A stretch of DNA of 41,156 bases from Clostridia bacterium (lineage in GTDB: Bacteria; Bacillota; Clostridia; Oscillospirales; UBA644): positions 1 through 41,156 of the forward strand of contig JAGAOB010000074.1 of the NCBI GenBank assembly GCA_017623895.1. The letters are read 5' to 3'. Positions 1-7,500 of the stretch are shown here, piece after piece. Both the position numbers and the translations under genes were made by a program. Numbering within the stretch: the stretch's first letter is position 1; each line of letters begins with the position of its first letter. A model generated the notes under the pieces. It did not search any database and was not told the DNA's origin. It saw only the letters and a list, made by a program, of their open reading frames with translations.

Positions 1-42
1 AAGTACTTCGCTGAAATCTGAGTTTTCACGAATTGAATGCAA

Positions 43-77
43 CGATACCCATCGAAATTTCGGTGGGTATCGTTTTT
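43..77 (+). terminator. Intrinsic terminator of an upstream gene
   Basis: A stem of about 15 base pairs (left arm from 43, right arm ending at 72, one G-T pair) is followed by five T on the plus strand. It would end a plus-strand transcript that starts left of the window. Bases 1-42 show no recognisable gene. Confidence 0.75.
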
Positions 78-81
78 CTGT

Positions 82-123
82 AAAAAACAAGGCACCTGTC
101 CGAAAGGACAGGTGCCTTGTTTT
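82..123 (-). terminator. Terminator after tRNA-Ala, possibly bidirectional
   Basis: A perfect 15-bp stem (87-101 with 106-120) closed by a GAAA tetraloop. On the minus strand it is followed by six T (82-87), immediately downstream of the tRNA-Ala 3' end. Four T on the plus side (120-123) would also let it work in the other direction. Confidence 0.85.
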
Positions 124-198
124 GGTGGAGCGTAGGGGAGTCGAACCCCTGACCCCAACACTGCCAGTGTTGTGCGCTACCAACTGCGCTAACGCCCC
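123..198 (-). tRNA. tRNA-Ala (anticodon GGC)
   Basis: A 76-nt cloverleaf on the minus strand. The 7-bp acceptor stem (192-198 with 127-133) contains the G3-U70 wobble pair that identifies alanine tRNAs. The anticodon loop reads CTGGCAG, so the anticodon is GGC, reading GCC/GCU. The T-loop has the usual GGTTCGA form and the 3' CCA is encoded (123-125). It lies downstream of tRNA-Ser on the same strand and probably shares its promoter by read-through. Confidence 0.95.
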
Positions 199-219
199 GT
201 ATTCGATTTTATAAGCAAT

Positions 220-260
220 CAAAGCAAAAGACTGACTTTTAACGGCAGTCTTTTGCTTTG
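220..260 (-). terminator. Hairpin between the two tRNA genes
   Basis: A perfect 15-bp inverted repeat (220-234 and 246-260) with an 11-nt loop. It starts within the encoded CCA end of tRNA-Ser. The minus-strand sequence after it is T-rich but lacks a clean T run, so it may be a weak terminator or an RNA-processing/3'-end signal, with some read-through to tRNA-Ala. Confidence 0.55.
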
Positions 261-349
261 GCGGAGATGGAGAGATTTGAACTCTCGCGCCGCTTTCGCG
301 ACCTACACCCTTAGCAGGGGCGCCTCTTCACCAACTTGAGTACATCTCC
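259..349 (-). tRNA. tRNA-Ser (anticodon GCT)
   Basis: A 91-nt class II tRNA with a long variable arm, typical of serine. The acceptor stem pairs 343-349 with 263-269, the discriminator is G, and CCA is encoded (259-261). The anticodon loop reads CTGCTAA, giving anticodon GCT for AGC/AGU codons. A consensus promoter lies directly upstream. Confidence 0.95.
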
Positions 350-375
350 GTACTCGCGACTGCTGATACCCGTAT

Positions 376-404
376 ATTATACCCGATTTTGGATTTTTTG
401 TCAA
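376..404 (-). promoter_or_regulatory. Consensus sigma-A promoter for the tRNA genes
   Basis: On the minus strand TTGACA (399-404) and TATAAT (376-381) are separated by exactly 17 bp, a perfect match to the housekeeping consensus, about 27 bp upstream of tRNA-Ser. Confidence 0.9.
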
Positions 405-450
405 GGGGTTATCTTGATTAAAATGTGACGTTTTTGCAAAACATACGAAG

Positions 451-486
451 AATTCAAAAAGGGCGGAGATTCGTCTCCGCCTTTTG
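451..486 (-). terminator. Terminator of the isomerase/epimerase gene
   Basis: A GC-rich stem (GGCGGAGA with TCTCCGCC, loop TTCG) extended by A-T pairs, followed on the minus strand by five T. It lies 10 bp after the stop codon of the 496-1374 gene. Confidence 0.85.
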
Positions 487-495
487 AAAATCGTT

Positions 496-1374
496 TTATC
501 CCTTTTTCTTTTCGTTGATCATATTACGCAAGGTTCGGGCTATGGAACACATATAGGTTGCCGCAGCTATATAGGCGTCCTTTTCCGTTGTGGGGAGTGA
601 CCCGTAGAAAGCATCGGCTTCCAGGGTCACATCTCCCTTGTAGTCAATGTCGGCCAGGGATTGCGTTACCTCCTGCCAATCGATCTTCCCTTGGAAAGGA
701 AGGGTATGAAGATCATGCTCTGTGTCCGTATCGTGAATGTGAAGTGCTTGCAGGCGAGGCCCAAGCTTGTGGATCATTTCCGTCAAATCTTCCCCCACAA
801 TAGAAACGTGACCCACGTCGAGGCAAGCAACAATCCAAGGGGAATCCAGCATATCCACATACTCACAGAATTCTTCAGGGCGAGCGCACACGCTTCCCAC
901 AAGATTGTTTCCTTGCTGGTCATTGTAGTAACGATACATATTTTCTATTGCGATTTTGATATTGAATTTTTCACAATAGGGGAGCAAGCTGCGGTAAAAC
1001 TGCAGGTTAATCTCCTTTAATTCTTGCACGTTTTTATGATAATACAGGTGCTGGTAGGGATGAACGACGATAATTTTTGCTCCGAGAATCGAGGCGATTT
1101 CCATATGCCGAATCAAGGCCGCACGGGTCTTGGAATCATATTCCCGCCGAAAAACAGCGTGTGACTGATTGCAAATTATTCCCAGAGAATCCGCATACTC
1201 CCGAAGATCCTGTGCGAACTCACGATAATCTTCGATATCGAGGGGATCTTCTTCCCCATTGCAATAGTACAAAGACATATCATAGGCTTCAAACCCTGCT
1301 TGCGCCAAAATCCGTACAGACTCCTTTGGGCCGAATCTCTTCATTAGTTGGTCATTTTGAGTAGATACAAGCAT
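496..1374 (-). CDS. Sugar phosphate isomerase/epimerase family protein (xylose isomerase-like TIM barrel)
   Basis: A 292-residue protein of the AP-endonuclease-2/xylose-isomerase-like TIM-barrel superfamily. These are metal-dependent enzymes that usually isomerise or epimerise sugars or inositols in the cytoplasm. Metal-site motifs typical of the fold are visible: a Glu in IAIENMY, Asp and His in CLDVGH, a HIHD motif and a late Glu in TLEAD. The ATG at 1374 was chosen because GGGAGGT ends seven bases upstream; a longer in-frame GTG start would overlap that site. It is monocistronic with its own promoter and terminator. The substrate cannot be told from sequence, and no sugar-pathway gene is adjacent. 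Confidence 0.8.
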   Translation of the reverse strand: MLVSTQNDQLMKRFGPKESVRILAQAGFEAYDMSLYYCNGEEDPLDIEDYREFAQDLREYADSLGIICNQSHAVFRREYDSKTRAALIRHMEIASILGAKIIVVHPYQHLYYHKNVQELKEINLQFYRSLLPYCEKFNIKIAIENMYRYYNDQQGNNLVGSVCARPEEFCEYVDMLDSPWIVACLDVGHVSIVGEDLTEMIHKLGPRLQALHIHDTDTEHDLHTLPFQGKIDWQEVTQSLADIDYKGDVTLEADAFYGSLPTTEKDAYIAAATYMCSIARTLRNMINEKKKG

Positions 1375-1403
1375 TGCGTTACCTCCCACGCTATTTTTCC
1401 TAT

Positions 1404-1432
1404 ATTATAACACGACACAAAGGGAATTTCAA
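1404..1432 (-). promoter_or_regulatory. Sigma-A promoter of the isomerase/epimerase gene
   Basis: TTGAAA (1427-1432) and TATAAT (1404-1409) on the minus strand with a 17-bp spacer, about 30 bp before the start codon. Confidence 0.85.
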
Positions 1433-1463
1433 TACCTTTTCTGAATGCGCTTGGTCGAGTTTT

Positions 1464-1503
1464 GAAAAAACAGGCGATTTGTAATCGGTTTTTACAAATC
1501 GCC
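1464..1503 (-). terminator. Terminator of the CPBP-like gene
   Basis: A 12-bp inverted repeat (1473-1484 with 1492-1503) followed on the minus strand by six T (1465-1470). It lies 38 bp beyond the stop codon of the 1542-2558 gene. Confidence 0.85.
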
Positions 1504-1541
1504 CCATCTTTTATTGCGTTCTGCTTCGGAATGATCTGAAG

Positions 1542-2558
1542 TTATTCGTCTTGATCGAATTGCAGCGGAGGAGTTTTATCCTCTTCCTCCATAGGCTGTA
1601 GCAACGGATCGTGGGGGTCGGGATCGGTTGAAAAGGTAAAGATCAGCATATTAAATGCCACCATTGCAACCATAAGGTAAATGCCGAAAGAGGAAAAAAC
1701 CTCTTTCAATGCAATGGAATTGGGGGTGGTTTGAGGATCGGGATCGCGACGGGGATAGAACAGAAAAAAGGCGGCGGCCACACCGAGGACAAGTCCCGAA
1801 AGAATGAGGAAGTTGATATATGCGGTAAATTCTCTGTTTTGTAAAAACACCCACCAAAGGGAGACGATCACTTGACTTGCCGCCTGAAGAACCATACAGC
1901 ACCAAACGGAACGGATACGAAGATAAAACCATCCGAGAAGGAATCCGATGGACAGACGGACGACGATGCCGTAGGGGTCTCCGTCGCTCAATGCGTAGGC
2001 AATGCCCGAAACGAAAACGGCGCCAAGACGGTTTTCTTGTCCCATCGCCCGTATGGCGATTCCGCGGAAGGCAATTTCATAAGAAAAAGAATAAAGAACG
2101 GAAGACAAAATGATATAGAACACCGTTTCCATTCCCGTATTGCCCAACGAGGGAGGTACTACGTTGGTATGAACACCGTTCCCCTCCAAAAAAGACAAAA
2201 GCCAAGCCATTAATCCCATCGATGCCAGCGTTAAGCCCGCCGTTGCCAGGCATCCGAAAATGCAACGCACCACGGGATGCTCAGAGCGGGGCGTTTCTGT
2301 AAAAACGGGGGATAACGGATCGCGACACAGTTTACGGAACACGAGAAAGGGCAAGGCTGTGGCAATCGACTTTGCCAATACCGTGAACGTTGTGGCGATA
2401 TAATAATTGAGATGCGGGGAGACAAGGGATGCCAATCCACCCAAAGCAAAATTCAGAACCCATACGAAGACGGTAACGATAAAAATACCGTTATATACAT
2501 CACGAAGACGCTCGCGGTGAGCGGATTCCTCGATGGTCAATTCCCTTTTCTTTTTCAT
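1542..2558 (-). CDS. CPBP-type membrane protein with degenerate protease motifs
   Basis: A 338-residue polytopic membrane protein resembling the CPBP (CAAX protease/bacteriocin-processing) family. Several hydrophobic segments surround YEIAFRG (160-166), which aligns with the family motif EExxxRG, and a second block resembles the segment with the catalytic histidines. The first Glu is Tyr, and the two usual His positions appear to be Ser191 and Gln225, so proteolysis is doubtful. The C-terminus is acidic and proline-rich. The ATG at 2558 is chosen because an AAAGGTG site and a plausible promoter lie upstream and the longer frame crosses that promoter. It is transcribed away from the phage cassette. 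The fold assignment rests on motif spacing only. Confidence 0.65.
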   Translation of the reverse strand: MKKKRELTIEESAHRERLRDVYNGIFIVTVFVWVLNFALGGLASLVSPHLNYYIATTFTVLAKSIATALPFLVFRKLCRDPLSPVFTETPRSEHPVVRCIFGCLATAGLTLASMGLMAWLLSFLEGNGVHTNVVPPSLGNTGMETVFYIILSSVLYSFSYEIAFRGIAIRAMGQENRLGAVFVSGIAYALSDGDPYGIVVRLSIGFLLGWFYLRIRSVWCCMVLQAASQVIVSLWWVFLQNREFTAYINFLILSGLVLGVAAAFFLFYPRRDPDPQTTPNSIALKEVFSSFGIYLMVAMVAFNMLIFTFSTDPDPHDPLLQPMEEEDKTPPLQFDQDE

Positions 2559-2589
2559 AAATAAACAGCACCTTTCACGATCTGTTATC

Positions 2590-2618
2590 AGTATATCACA
2601 CTTTCCTCCCTTTTGCAA
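2590..2618 (-). promoter_or_regulatory. Probable promoter of the CPBP-like gene
   Basis: TTGCAA (2613-2618) and TATACT (2590-2595) on the minus strand, 17-bp spacer, 31 bp upstream of the start codon. The -35 is weaker than consensus. Confidence 0.6.
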
Positions 2619-2650
2619 GAGGAAAGAAAAAATTCCTACAATTAAGGGGA

Positions 2651-2671
2651 TTTTCCACAGGATTATCCACC
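2651..2671 (+). promoter_or_regulatory. Two DnaA-box-like direct repeats
   Basis: TTTTCCACA (2651-2659) fits the DnaA box TTWTNCACA fully, and TTATCCACC (2663-2671) fits except for the last base. They are 12 bp apart start to start, and GATTTTC follows as a third partial repeat. They lie between the two divergent promoters. This could be a DnaA-responsive regulatory site or chance. Confidence 0.35.
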
Positions 2672-2677
2672 GATTTT

Positions 2678-2691
2678 CGAACGATTGTTCA
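2678..2691 (+). promoter_or_regulatory. LexA-type (SOS) operator candidate
   Basis: CGAACGATTGTTCA matches the Firmicutes LexA/DinR box core GAAC-N4-GTTC, with the flanking C on the left. It lies 34 bp before the -10 of the phage cassette promoter, a fitting place for a repressor. It is also similar to the ArsR-type repeats near 17440, so another repressor is possible. Confidence 0.5.
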
Positions 2692-2722
2692 AAAGTAGAA
2701 ACACGAAATGCAGGAAAAATAT

Positions 2723-2730
2723 GGTACAAT
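2723..2730 (+). promoter_or_regulatory. Extended -10 promoter of the phage cassette
   Basis: TGGTACAAT (from 2722/2723) is an extended -10 element (TGN plus TACAAT, hexamer 2725-2730). No good -35 is visible 17 bp upstream. It is about 100 bp upstream of the first cassette gene and is the only plausible plus-strand promoter before it. Confidence 0.45.
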
Positions 2731-2828
2731 AGAACCACGGTAAGGAACGGAAGCGGCACGGGAGAGAATCAAACGAAGCCCGTCACCCCACTTCCCTACC
2801 GACCGAAATAAGAAAGGAGGGGACGGTT

Positions 2829-3161
2829 CTGAAGGAGTACGGGACGCTGCGAGGGGAAATTGCCAGACTGGCATTGGAATACTTGAAGGACATTCTGAAC
2901 GATAACACTGCGGACTACGGCGACTACCGCGTAGAAGACGGGGAGTTTCGCTTTTGTCCCAGGGACGGGATGCACATTCCCGCCGACCGCGTCAGCGAAT
3001 GGAGTCTGACCAAAAGCGGCGGAGGGAAAATTCGGTTCTTCGATAAAGCGGCTGCCATTGCATTGGCACGCTCCATCGGTGTGTTTGATGCACCTGCGTC
3101 GGAAGAAACGGAGGATCTGAGCGACGAGGCCCTGTTCGGCGGACCTGACGACGAGGTATGA
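2829..3161 (+). CDS. Phage terminase small subunit (probable)
   Basis: A 110-residue protein directly upstream of, and overlapping by four bases (ATGA), the terminase large subunit, the usual position of the DNA-recognising small subunit. The frame has no ATG or GTG. A CTG at 2829 lies eight bases after a strong AAAGGAGG site (2813-2820) and is taken as the start; the next candidate is a TTG at 2874 with no ribosome binding site. The N-terminal part is helical-looking, and the C-terminal quarter is acidic (Glu/Asp-rich). The call rests mainly on position and size. The CTG start is unusual and should be considered tentative. Confidence 0.6.
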   Translation: MKEYGTLRGEIARLALEYLKDILNDNTADYGDYRVEDGEFRFCPRDGMHIPADRVSEWSLTKSGGGKIRFFDKAAAIALARSIGVFDAPASEETEDLSDEALFGGPDDEV

Positions 3162-4483
3162 AAAAACGAAAAACCATTCCTTGGAACTTTTCCGACAAGC
3201 AAAAGCAGTATTTAGAACGATGTGGCACTGCGACCTACAACTTTGCGGAGGGGGCGGTCCGTTCGGGGAAAACCGTTTGCAACATTCTGGCCTTTGCGCG
3301 GGCATTGGAGGACTCTCCCGACAAGCTGCATCTGGCAACGGGGGTAACCATCGCGGCAGCAAAGTTGAATCTTGGAGATTGCAACGGATTCGGATTAGAG
3401 CATCTGTTTCGCGGAAGATGTCGTTGGGGGCGCTATCACGACAATCCCGCCCTATACGTAGAGACCCATCGGGGATTGAAGACGGTGATCTTTGCGGGAG
3501 GAGGAAAATCCGACAGCTACAAGCGCATCCGCGGAAATTCCTACGGTCTTTGGATTGCAACGGAAGTAAATAAGCATCACCTGGCGGACGACGACACCTG
3601 CTTTTTACAGGAAGCCTTTAACCGACAACTGGCGGCAAAGAAACGGCAGATTTTTTGGGATTTCAATCCCGACTATCCCAAGCATCCCGTATATACGAAA
3701 TACGTGGACAAATTTCGCAACGACGGGTTGGATGTAAACTATATGCACTTTACGATTTTTAACAATCCGTCGGTGGGAAGGGATCTGCTGGAAAGCATTT
3801 TACGGCAATACCCCAAAGGGAGCGTGTGGTATCGGCGTTGGATTTTAGGAGAGCGGTGTGCGGCAGAGGGATTAATTTTTCCCGAATTTACCGAGCATCC
3901 CGAGCGATGGATGATCGATACGCCGCCCAAGGACATAGCTTTTGTCACCGTCGGATGTGATTACGGCGGAACGCTGTCCCGAACGGTCTTTACCGCCGTG
4001 GGAATCCGCGAGGAATTTCGAGGGGTATGCGTGCTTGCCTGCAAGAGGCTCACAAAGGGAAAGGGAAAAATTACGCCCAACGATCTGGAACGGGAATTCG
4101 TACAATTCGTATTTGACATCGAACGGAGATTTCGGCTCCGTCCCCGATACGCGTTTATGGATTCGGAGGGGCAATACCTAACGAATGGAATCCGTACGGC
4201 CTGTGCAAGGGCGGGACTGTCCGTGTCGGTGTGCGATTGCAAGAAGGTAACCATAACCGACCGTATTGCCTGCAAAATGCGAATGATGAGCGAGGGCAGA
4301 TGGAGCGTTCTTTCCGATTGCAAGGACGTGATCGCCTCCACGGCGGAATTGGTTTGGGATCCCAACGCCCCCGACCGACGGTTGGACAACGGATCCACCG
4401 ACGTGGACACTGCAGACGCAGAGGAATACGCCTGGTCTTGTTGGCTCAAGCAATTATCTACCCCTCCGAAAGAAAAGAGGTAA
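3158..4483 (+). CDS. Phage terminase large subunit (PBSX-type)
   Basis: A 441-residue packaging motor that translocates DNA into the procapsid and cuts it. The N-terminal ATPase has a Walker A at 31-39 (EGAVRSGKT), a Walker-B-like segment ending in WIATEV near 132-137, and a coupling-motif region WDFNPDYPKHPVY at 166-178. The C-terminal RNase-H-like nuclease shows candidate metal ligands Asp267 (GCDYGG), Asp334 (MDSEGQ) and Asp414/Asp416. The length is normal for the family and no lesion is seen. It starts inside the stop of the small subunit gene and is followed three bases later by the portal gene. Confidence 0.93.
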   Translation: MKKRKTIPWNFSDKQKQYLERCGTATYNFAEGAVRSGKTVCNILAFARALEDSPDKLHLATGVTIAAAKLNLGDCNGFGLEHLFRGRCRWGRYHDNPALYVETHRGLKTVIFAGGGKSDSYKRIRGNSYGLWIATEVNKHHLADDDTCFLQEAFNRQLAAKKRQIFWDFNPDYPKHPVYTKYVDKFRNDGLDVNYMHFTIFNNPSVGRDLLESILRQYPKGSVWYRRWILGERCAAEGLIFPEFTEHPERWMIDTPPKDIAFVTVGCDYGGTLSRTVFTAVGIREEFRGVCVLACKRLTKGKGKITPNDLEREFVQFVFDIERRFRLRPRYAFMDSEGQYLTNGIRTACARAGLSVSVCDCKKVTITDRIACKMRMMSEGRWSVLSDCKDVIASTAELVWDPNAPDRRLDNGSTDVDTADAEEYAWSCWLKQLSTPPKEKR

Positions 4484-4486
4484 CGA

Positions 4487-5893
4487 ATGGAAACCATACT
4501 TTCCTATCTGAAAAATCGCTTCGGATACGACAATATCGATCGAAATTTCTATCGGAAGATCGACGAATGGGATCGCTGGTACTCGGGAAACGGTACGGAT
4601 TTTCACCGTACGAGGGTAAACAACGGACTTTCGGTCATCGAACACGATTTAAGTCAGATGAACATGGCAAAGAAGATTGCCGAGGATTGGGCAAATCTTC
4701 TGATGAACGAAAAAACCCGCATCGATACCGATGACGATGGGGCATCGGAATTTTTACGGGGAAAGAACGGCAAGGGCGGCGTTTTGGGAGAAAACGATTT
4801 CTGGACGGGAATCAATCAGCTGGTAGAACGCTCCTTTGCTCTCGGAACGGGAGCGGTAGTGCTCCGTCTGGAAAACGCACGGGTGGACGGGAACGACACG
4901 CTCCTCCCCTCCCTGGACGGAAAAATTCGTCTGGAATACGTCACCGCCCAAAATATCATTCCCCTGTCCTGGCAAGGGCAGACCGTCACAGAGGCCGCCT
5001 TTGCGGGCAGTATGACGGTGGCGGGACAGTCCCTGACCTATTTGCAGATCCACCGAAAGGAGGGGGACGGCTACGTCATCGACAGCGTTTGCTTTTCCGA
5101 TAAAACGGGAAAGAAGGTCCCTCTTCCCGAAGGAATCTGCGCGACATTACGAACCAAAAGCAAAACCCCCTGGTTCGTTCTTATTAAGCCCAACATCGTC
5201 AATAATCTGACCAATCTGCCGATGGGAATTTCCGTTTACGCAAATTCCATTGACATTCTTAAGGGGTTGGATCTTTGTTACGACAGCTTCCATATGGAAT
5301 TCTATCTGGGCAAGAAAATGGTCTTTTTGCGCAAGGATCTGATGATGCAGGATCAAGAGGGACGGATCTACGCTCCCCAGGACTGCAACCGTCAGCTGTT
5401 TATGTACATTGGGGATAAAAACGTAGACGGAGACCTGCTTCCCCAAGAATTCAACCCCGCATTACGGGTCGAAGACCACACGCAGGCAATTCAGCAGCAT
5501 CTGAATTATCTTTCCTGCAAATGTGGATTCGGAGACCGATACTACCGCTTCAACGGAGATTTCACTCCTTCCACGGCGACGGAAGTAATTTCGGCGGACG
5601 CTGCCCTTTATCGCTCGGTGCGCAAGCACGAAATTCTTTTGGAACAGCCCCTGGTACGGTTGATGGAAACGATCCTCAAAATCGGAAAAGAAATCTTGGG
5701 AATTTCCATCAGAGATTCCGCTTCGGTTTCGGTCCGGTTTGACGACAGCATTATCGAGGACCGCACCGCAGAGCAAAAGCGGGATATGGAGCTGGTCTCT
5801 ATGGGATTGATGCTGGATTGGGAATTTCGTATGAAGTATTACGGCGAGGGAGAAGAAACCGCCCGTAATCGGTGCAAGGAGGGATCGCGTTGA
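4487..5893 (+). CDS. Phage portal protein
   Basis: A 468-residue protein of portal length, placed directly after the terminase large subunit. Portals form the dodecameric DNA channel at the capsid vertex, bind the terminase and nucleate capsid assembly. The sequence has the mixed charged/aromatic N-terminus and a C-terminal helical, acidic stretch common in SPP1-like portals. The gene is intact and codon use resembles its neighbours. No separate minor head protein gene (SPP1 gp7 type) follows, which is a departure from many phages of this layout. The assignment is based on size, order and general resemblance. Confidence 0.85.
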   Translation: METILSYLKNRFGYDNIDRNFYRKIDEWDRWYSGNGTDFHRTRVNNGLSVIEHDLSQMNMAKKIAEDWANLLMNEKTRIDTDDDGASEFLRGKNGKGGVLGENDFWTGINQLVERSFALGTGAVVLRLENARVDGNDTLLPSLDGKIRLEYVTAQNIIPLSWQGQTVTEAAFAGSMTVAGQSLTYLQIHRKEGDGYVIDSVCFSDKTGKKVPLPEGICATLRTKSKTPWFVLIKPNIVNNLTNLPMGISVYANSIDILKGLDLCYDSFHMEFYLGKKMVFLRKDLMMQDQEGRIYAPQDCNRQLFMYIGDKNVDGDLLPQEFNPALRVEDHTQAIQQHLNYLSCKCGFGDRYYRFNGDFTPSTATEVISADAALYRSVRKHEILLEQPLVRLMETILKIGKEILGISIRDSASVSVRFDDSIIEDRTAEQKRDMELVSMGLMLDWEFRMKYYGEGEETARNRCKEGSR

Positions 5894-5937
5894 GCGGAGA
5901 ATCAAACAAATTTGAACCGACGTCGGGAGGGATCTCG

Positions 5938-6342
5938 ATGAACGATGAAGCGAAAAAAACCGCGCCAATGTCTCTAGAGGAATTGTCGGCGTTATTGCCC
6001 GAGGGATACGCTTTGGTGGAAAAGGACGGCTGGATCCCTCGGGAGCAGGCAGAAGAACAGCTGCGTGCCTTGTCCTTTGACCGTCAGATCGATCTGGAGT
6101 TGACCCGTTGCGGAGCAAAAAGCCTGACGGCGGCACGGGCGTTGTTGGATCTGAACCAATTAAAAGAAAACCCCGACGGGGTTGCCTCGGCCGTGGGAAA
6201 GATCCGCAAAGAAAACGATTGGCTCTTTCAAAGAGAATCTACCTTTTCCAGCGGTGCCGTGCTGACACCGCGAAGAACGGTGGACACCGAAACTATGTCC
6301 GATGCGGAGTATTATGCGTATCGGAAACAAATGAAAGGATAA
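5938..6342 (+). CDS. Capsid scaffolding protein (probable)
   Basis: A 134-residue, charged, largely helical protein between portal and coat genes, the usual place for the scaffold that templates procapsid assembly. The ATG at 5938 has GGGAGG seven bases upstream. A second possible start is a TTG at 5890 that overlaps the portal stop and has its own AAGGAGGG site; the two initiation regions look like near copies of each other. The longer form would be 150 residues. No protease gene is present, so the scaffold would leave the capsid uncleaved, as in P22-type assembly. Confidence 0.65.
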   Translation: MNDEAKKTAPMSLEELSALLPEGYALVEKDGWIPREQAEEQLRALSFDRQIDLELTRCGAKSLTAARALLDLNQLKENPDGVASAVGKIRKENDWLFQRESTFSSGAVLTPRRTVDTETMSDAEYYAYRKQMKG

Positions 6343-6351
6343 AAAGGAATT

Positions 6352-7434
6352 ATGAATAATTTTTTGACGACCAAAACCATTGCAAGAGAGGCCCTGCCCA
6401 TTCTGGAATCCAATCTGGTCTTTCCTGCGTTGATTCACAAGGATTTTTCCGATGACTTTTCCAAGCAGGGAGACACCATTCAAGTGCGCAAGCCTCCCGT
6501 TTACAACGCAACGGAATTCGACGGAGAAATCGACATTCAGGACATCAAAGAAGGAGAAGTGCTGGTAAAGCTGGACAAGATTGCCGACGTTTCCGTCGAG
6601 CTGACCGCCAAGGAAATGGCGTTAAACGCCGAGGATTTCACCAAGCAGGTCATCGAGCCCGCGATGGTTGCTATCGCGGAAAAGATCAATGCGGACGGAC
6701 TTTCTCTTTATAAGGACGTTCCTTATTTCTACGGGGAACCCGGCGTCGAGCCCTCCTCCCTTACCGACCTTGCGGGTGGGGCTAAGATCCTGAACGACCA
6801 CAAGGCTCCCCTGGTCGGGAGAAGCGGCGTTTGGAGCACCGACGCCATCGCAAATTTCCAAGTTCTTCCCGCCCTTGTCAATGCGGAAAAATGCGGCTCT
6901 ACCGAGGCGCTGCGGGAGGGTTCCATCGGCCGTGTCTTTGGGGTGGATCACTACTTCTCCCAGCAAACTCCCGTTCATTCCAACCAAAACGAGCCGAAGG
7001 GCGAAATGATGATCTACGGTCGCGACGCTCAAGGCAGGGGATTTATCAGCGGGGAGGAAGGAACCTTCTGCAAGGGTGATATGCTGAAGATCGGGGACAA
7101 GCTTTTCACCGTGATGGAGGACGTAGAATTCTACGATAACGACTGCCAGGTAAAGCTTTTCCCTGCTCTCGTACAAGAAGATATGGACAAGAAAGTGACT
7201 TACCTGGGGACGCACACGGCAAACCTTATGTTCCACAAGAGCGCCTTCGGGTTTGTAACCCGTCCTCTGGAGCCCGCCCGCGGAGCAGACAGCTACGTCA
7301 CCTCGTACAACGGTCTTTCCGTGCGGGTCACGATGGACTATAACATTGCAACTAAGAAGCAAACCCTCTCCATCGACACCCTTTACGGATTCAAGACGCT
7401 GTACCCCGAATTGGCCGTACGTGTTCTCGGCTAA
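6352..7434 (+). CDS. Major capsid protein, P22 coat-like
   Basis: A 360-residue protein resembling the P22 gene-5-type coat family (HK97 fold with an extra domain). The N-terminus (FLTTKTIAREALPILESNL) and the following stretch on a sharply alternating beta-rich pattern match that family as found in Firmicutes phages. It would form the icosahedral shell. It is intact and full-length and sits ten bases after the scaffold gene. A short hairpin follows it. High-level expression would be expected from its role, but no separate promoter is visible. Confidence 0.85.
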   Translation: MNNFLTTKTIAREALPILESNLVFPALIHKDFSDDFSKQGDTIQVRKPPVYNATEFDGEIDIQDIKEGEVLVKLDKIADVSVELTAKEMALNAEDFTKQVIEPAMVAIAEKINADGLSLYKDVPYFYGEPGVEPSSLTDLAGGAKILNDHKAPLVGRSGVWSTDAIANFQVLPALVNAEKCGSTEALREGSIGRVFGVDHYFSQQTPVHSNQNEPKGEMMIYGRDAQGRGFISGEEGTFCKGDMLKIGDKLFTVMEDVEFYDNDCQVKLFPALVQEDMDKKVTYLGTHTANLMFHKSAFGFVTRPLEPARGADSYVTSYNGLSVRVTMDYNIATKKQTLSIDTLYGFKTLYPELAVRVLG

Positions 7435-7455
7435 ACAGAGCTACAAAACCGTATT

Positions 7456-7483
7456 CCGTGCCTCTCCTGCGAGGGAGGCACGG
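7456..7483 (+). other. Stem-loop after the coat protein gene
   Basis: CCGTGCCTC (7456-7464) pairs with GAGGCACGG (7475-7483). There is no T run, so it is not a classic terminator. It may stabilise or process the coat protein mRNA, or lower downstream expression. The next gene's ribosome binding site follows at about 7490. Confidence 0.5.
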
Positions 7484-7500
7484 AGGGATAGGAGGGGAAT

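Noticed and set aside
7456-7483. Transcription terminator after the coat protein gene
   Set aside because: The stem is good but purine-rich sequence follows, without a T run.
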